From an uncultured Prevotellaceae bacterium (GTDB lineage: Bacteria > Bacteroidota > Bacteroidia > Bacteroidales > Bacteroidaceae), in NCBI GenBank assembly GCA_946184125.1, contig CAMHEL010000015.1:1-42829 (forward strand): a stretch of 42,829 nt of DNA, given 5' to 3'. Position numbers and translations under genes: made by a program. This document shows positions 39,604-42,829 of the stretch, in pieces. The notes under the pieces were generated by a model that did not search any database, was not told where the DNA came from, and saw nothing but the letters and a program-made list of their open reading frames with translations. Within the stretch, counting starts at the first letter, position 1. Every line of letters starts with the position of its first letter.

Positions 39604-41124
39604 TCACTTACATATCCTGTATTCGAAGCTATCGAAATAAGCCGTGCCGCCCTCGCCATAGCAGAAGAGGCCCGGGCGGATGCCTTTCCAAAAGCCTTGC
39701 TGCATGGCAAACGGTGCACCGGCAGTGGTAAAATGGCGCCCGTCGAGGCTGAAGCTGAACTGATGGCGGTTGTCACGGGCATTGAGGGAAAGACGGAGCC
39801 ATACCCGGCGGGGGGTCTTCGGCGACACTTGCTCCCGCTGACCGTTGTGCTCAACGAAAATGCCTCCCTTGCTTACACCAATGCCCCAGAACTCACGCCC
39901 CATGCACAACAGACCGGCGAAAGTGGTGGGCGCGAGCTCCGAACAGTCGACCAAAGTCGTCACCTCACCTTCATATCCCATGCTCTTCTGCGTGAGCATG
40001 TTGCGGCTGTGGCGCAAGTCGGCGGAAGGCAAGGCCTGCAATGCCAGCCATCCCTTCCGCTTGGCGAGGCTCCAATGGCTGTCCACAGGGTCGTGACACC
40101 ACTGCCACTGCAGCCCCAACTGCCCGTTGCTGAATTCGTCGCTGGTCTGGGGAAGCATGGGTGCCGAAGCAGCAGCGGCATGGGGCTTTGTCCATACCGA
40201 CACCGGCTCGCCGATGCCATTGCCGTCGATATCAACACCGAGCAGCGGCCAACCGTCCGACCACCGTGCGGGCTGCAGATGCACCACACGCCCCAGCACG
40301 GGGGTCTCCTGAAAATGGTAGAACCACCACTCGCCGGAAGGGGTGTCGACCAAGGCGCCCTGATGAGGACCATTGATGGCCGTGGAACCTTGTTCGAGCA
40401 CCACGCGTTTCTCATAGGGACCGTAAACCGACTTCGAGCGCAGCACGGTCTGCCAACCGGTGCCCACTCCTCCCTCTGGAATGATGAGGTAGTACCACCC
40501 GTCGCGCTTCAGCCATTTCGTGCCCTCTGCCACCGGACCGGTATACACCGTCACGCCATCGTCGAGCAACTTGCGGCCGTCGGCACTCATCTTGTGGACG
40601 ATGATGGGGCCGGCACCATGGCGGCTGCGTCCCAAATAGGCCTGACCGTCGTCATCCCACAACGGGCAAGGGTCTTCCCACTTCTCCACCTCACGGACAC
40701 AGTGCAGGGGCGACCACGGACCATGGGGGTCGCTGGCGCACGACATGAACAGTCCCTCGTGAGGGGTGCAGAAAAAGACATAGAACAACCCGTCGTGCCA
40801 CCTGATGCTCGGTGCCCATGAGCCACCGGCGTAACGCTCCATCGTCGACCAACCGGGAAGGTCGAAACGACTGTACACCTGACTCACCAATTGCCAGTTG
40901 ACCATGTCGCTCGACTCCAGCACCTGCATGCCTAAGAAGTGGAAGTCGCTCGCCACCATATAGTAGCGCTCCCCCACCCTAATCACGTCGGGGTCGGAAT
41001 AGTCGGCGCAAAGCACGGGATTCTTGTAGGTGCCGTTACCCTGGTCGCCCCAGTCAAGAGGCTGAGCGGAGAGACACAAACTGGAAAAGATGAGCGTCAT
41101 GCCCAGGATGATGATTTTTCTCAT
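39604..41124 (-). CDS. Secreted GH43-family glycosidase (beta-xylosidase/arabinofuranosidase type)
   Basis: The protein has 506 residues from the ATG at 41124, which opens a signal peptide ending near residue 21 (CLSAQ). Upstream in-frame codons lie across the promoter. The five-bladed propeller has the GH43 acids: D44 in YSDPDVI as general base, the EDPCPLWDDDG region supplying the pKa-modulating aspartate, and AEGTKW with the acid glutamate. The last 190 residues form a beta-sandwich typical of the GH43 C-terminal xylan-active subfamilies. It probably releases xylose or arabinose from plant xylan side chains, outside the cytoplasm. The gene is alone, without SusCD or a hybrid two-component regulator. 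Its 3' end converges on the ROK gene across the TAGACNN array. Confidence 0.9.
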   Translation of the reverse strand: MRKIIILGMTLIFSSLCLSAQPLDWGDQGNGTYKNPVLCADYSDPDVIRVGERYYMVASDFHFLGMQVLESSDMVNWQLVSQVYSRFDLPGWSTMERYAGGSWAPSIRWHDGLFYVFFCTPHEGLFMSCASDPHGPWSPLHCVREVEKWEDPCPLWDDDGQAYLGRSRHGAGPIIVHKMSADGRKLLDDGVTVYTGPVAEGTKWLKRDGWYYLIIPEGGVGTGWQTVLRSKSVYGPYEKRVVLEQGSTAINGPHQGALVDTPSGEWWFYHFQETPVLGRVVHLQPARWSDGWPLLGVDIDGNGIGEPVSVWTKPHAAAASAPMLPQTSDEFSNGQLGLQWQWCHDPVDSHWSLAKRKGWLALQALPSADLRHSRNMLTQKSMGYEGEVTTLVDCSELAPTTFAGLLCMGREFWGIGVSKGGIFVEHNGQREQVSPKTPRRVWLRLSLNARDNRHQFSFSLDGRHFTTAGAPFAMQQGFWKGIRPGLFCYGEGGTAYFDSFEYRICK

Positions 41125-41178
41125 AGGTGTAGATGAAGATAGGTGAAGCCATGGGGATAAGTGGGGTGAATATCTGTG

Positions 41179-41209
41179 CAAAGATAATGAAGGGCGGGCG
41201 AATAGCAAA
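41179..41209 (-). promoter_or_regulatory. GH43 gene promoter
   Basis: On the - strand, TTTG (41209-41206), a 19-base spacer and TATCTTTG (41186-41179) form a clear promoter. The leader to the ATG at 41124 is about 48 bases. Confidence 0.75.
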
Positions 41210-41267
41210 ACAAATTCGCCCTTTTGGTAGAAAATTACATGCAGGACAGTAATTTATTGTCTTCACA

Positions 41268-41301
41268 TTTGTGCTTTTTAGGAAATGTTTTAGTAATTTT
41301 G
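41268..41301 (+). promoter_or_regulatory. DUF3078 gene promoter
   Basis: TTTG at 41268-41271, a 22-base spacer and TAATTTTG at 41294-41301 lie upstream of the ATG at 41327. It is divergent from the GH43 promoter about 60 bases away. Confidence 0.65.
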
Positions 41302-41326
41302 CAAAAAATCCTAAAGACTGAAAGAC

Positions 41327-42646
41327 ATGAGAAAGCTATTCACATTATTGGCATTGGCCTTCGCCCTACAGGGCATGGCTCAGGGCAAGGCCCAGACGAG
41401 GTATATCGAATACCAGGCATACCAAATCAACAAGAACTACTCCGATTCGCTGACGGCTTACAAGTCACGTCTCGATTCTCTCCAGGCGGCTATCGACGCA
41501 CTTGGCGAGTCTGGTCTCGCCGACGGGCGCTTCTACCGGCTCTTCGCACCGCTAACGTTCTACCACTCTCCCGCAAAGAAGGCACTGCGCATGAGCTACA
41601 GGCAGAACGGCGTCGACGAGGTGGACGACGAAATCGACCAGGCACTGCTCAATGTCTATCTCGAAAGACCCGACCTGGTGGTCAACAGCGAGAACCACCT
41701 GAAAAGCGTGGGAGGCATCAGCGACGACATCATGGCCCCCATACAGCAGGATGTGGAACTTGCCGGAGAGGCTGAGACAACCACCATCGAGGCTGCCGAC
41801 GACACGCCAGAGGTGGACGTGGTGGTCACAAAACCCAAATTCTGGACCATCAAGGGCGACTATTTCCTCCAGGGACTGCAGAGCTACATCTCCGGCAACT
41901 GGTACAAAGGCGGCGAGAGCAGCTATTCATTCCTCGGAAGCATCACCATGGAGGCCAACTACAACAACAAGCAGAAGGTGAAGTGGGACAACAAACTCGA
42001 AATGAAACTCGGATTCCTCACCTCGAAGAGCGACAGCCTGCACTCATTCAAGACATCCGACGACATCATGCGTCTTACCAGCAAACTGGGACTGCAGGCC
42101 TCGAAGAAGTGGTACTACACGCTGCAGCTCCAGGCTTGGACGCAGTTCTCAAGAGGATACAAGAGCAACGACTGGCGAGTCTATTCCGACTTCATGTCAC
42201 CGTTCAACCTCAACATCTCACTCGGTATGGACTACAACGTGGAGGCACTCAACAAAAAACTAACGGGTACCATACACCTCGCACCATTCTCATACAACCT
42301 GAAGTATGTCGACCGTAGGTTCTTCGATGTGGCAGGATGGATGCCAAAACGATATGGCATCGATGAAAACCGACACGCACTCAACGACTTCGGTTCCCAG
42401 TTCACCATCGATCTCAAATGGGCTATCGCCGAAAACATCAATTACCAGACACGCATGTACGGATTCACCAGCTTCAAACGTGTGGAATGGGAATGGGAGA
42501 ACACCTTCACCTTCAAATTCAACAAGTACATCTCCACAAAGCTCTTCATCTACCCTCGTTTCGACGACAGCACCGTCCGCGACGACCACCACGGATACTT
42601 CCAGTTCCAGGAGTTCTTCTCTCTCGGCTTCTCATATAGCTTCTAA
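41327..42646 (+). CDS. DUF3078 outer-membrane protein
   Basis: The protein has 439 residues. A signal peptide (about 1-19, ending GMAQ) precedes a helical region to about 170 and then a beta-strand region ending FSLGFSYSF. The terminal phenylalanine and alternating pattern fit an outer-membrane barrel of the DUF3078 family, which is common in Bacteroidetes and has no assigned function. It has its own promoter and terminator. The phrase YFLQGLQSYISGNWYKGGESS marks the start of the barrel part. Confidence 0.85.
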   Translation: MRKLFTLLALAFALQGMAQGKAQTRYIEYQAYQINKNYSDSLTAYKSRLDSLQAAIDALGESGLADGRFYRLFAPLTFYHSPAKKALRMSYRQNGVDEVDDEIDQALLNVYLERPDLVVNSENHLKSVGGISDDIMAPIQQDVELAGEAETTTIEAADDTPEVDVVVTKPKFWTIKGDYFLQGLQSYISGNWYKGGESSYSFLGSITMEANYNNKQKVKWDNKLEMKLGFLTSKSDSLHSFKTSDDIMRLTSKLGLQASKKWYYTLQLQAWTQFSRGYKSNDWRVYSDFMSPFNLNISLGMDYNVEALNKKLTGTIHLAPFSYNLKYVDRRFFDVAGWMPKRYGIDENRHALNDFGSQFTIDLKWAIAENINYQTRMYGFTSFKRVEWEWENTFTFKFNKYISTKLFIYPRFDDSTVRDDHHGYFQFQEFFSLGFSYSF

Positions 42647-42671
42647 AAAACCTGTATCCTATCCATATTCC

Positions 42672-42702
42672 AAAAAGGCTGCTGAAATTCAGCAGCCTTT
42701 TT
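42672..42702 (+). terminator. Terminator after the DUF3078 gene
   Basis: A 15-base perfect inverted repeat, 42672-42686 with 42688-42702, has GGCTGCTGAA in its left arm and ends in TTTTT. It lies about 25 bases after the stop. The A-tract on the left allows bidirectional action. Confidence 0.92.
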
Positions 42703-42829
42703 ATTCTCTCTATTTCTATGATTTCAAAACCCTAAAGTGTAGCGTCAAAACACGGCGGTCTTTTTGACAACTTTCTTTAGGTGGGTTCTATTAATTATGT
42801 CGAGGCGATTTTCGACTTTTAGTCGAGGG
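42703..42829. other. Trailing non-coding stretch, nothing recognised
   Basis: No coding frame or RNA gene is convincing in this stretch. A short dyad of GTCGAGG and CGACTTTTAGTCG near 42799-42826 may be the edge of another terminator or regulatory site. Confidence 0.4.

Overview
The window reads as chromosomal DNA of a Bacteroidales bacterium, most likely Prevotella or a close relative in Prevotellaceae. The evidence is the Bacteroidetes promoter form (TTTG, about 20 bases, TAnnTTTG) in front of many genes, a Prevotella-type C-terminal secretion tail on a large polysaccharide lyase, a remnant of a BspA-type repeat protein, and families largely confined to Bacteroidetes (DUF5686, DUF3078, Bacteroidetes DUF2723, S9B dipeptidyl peptidase). 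It is ordinary gene-dense chromosome. I see no tRNA, rRNA, CRISPR array, prophage or intact insertion sequence.

Layout. 1-4.5 kb: dnaE and trxA on the + strand. 4.6-12.2 kb: a secreted PL11-type rhamnogalacturonan lyase with autotransporter-like repeats (-), a divergent GH20 hexosaminidase (+), and a decayed BspA-like fragment that abuts the 3' end of the hexosaminidase. 12.3-23.2 kb, all on the - strand: a polysaccharide deacetylase, a giant DUF2723 membrane protein, two overlapping membrane-protein genes, then the run rlmL-like / dipeptidyl peptidase IV / purD. 23.4-30.1 kb (-): a signalling cassette with a Cache-HAMP-PP2C-HATPase protein, an ABCG-type transporter with a TerB-like N-terminus, a lipoprotein and a STAS-domain protein. 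30.3-34.3 kb (+): a tightly overlapping lipid operon, pgpA-like phosphatase / GtrA / CDP-alcohol phosphatidyltransferase / AUR1-like PAP2 / Wzi-like outer-membrane barrel. It has the gene order of the Bacteroides inositol-lipid cluster but lacks the inositol-phosphate synthase gene. 34.6-42.7 kb: DUF5686 protein, hotdog thioesterase, LuxR-type response regulator, ROK glucokinase, GH43 (-) and DUF3078 (+).

Working relations. The PP2C/HATPase and STAS proteins have the parts of a partner-switching circuit, but no sigma factor is present; the nearest possible output is the ABC transporter encoded between them. The lipid operon would make phosphatidylinositol and inositol-phosphoceramide if the family assignments hold. 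The lyase, hexosaminidase and GH43 suggest use of plant or host glycans, but no SusC/SusD pair lies here.

The least explained structure is intergenic. Several short tandem arrays with a 7-base period (one with 8) lie at gene 3' ends. Their units differ by locus but share a (T/G)AG core, mostly on the sense strand of the gene just upstream. In two cases the stop codon of that gene lies inside the terminal unit. I regard these arrays, the inositol-lipid operon without its synthase, and the STAS/PP2C/ABC cassette as the points most worth following up.
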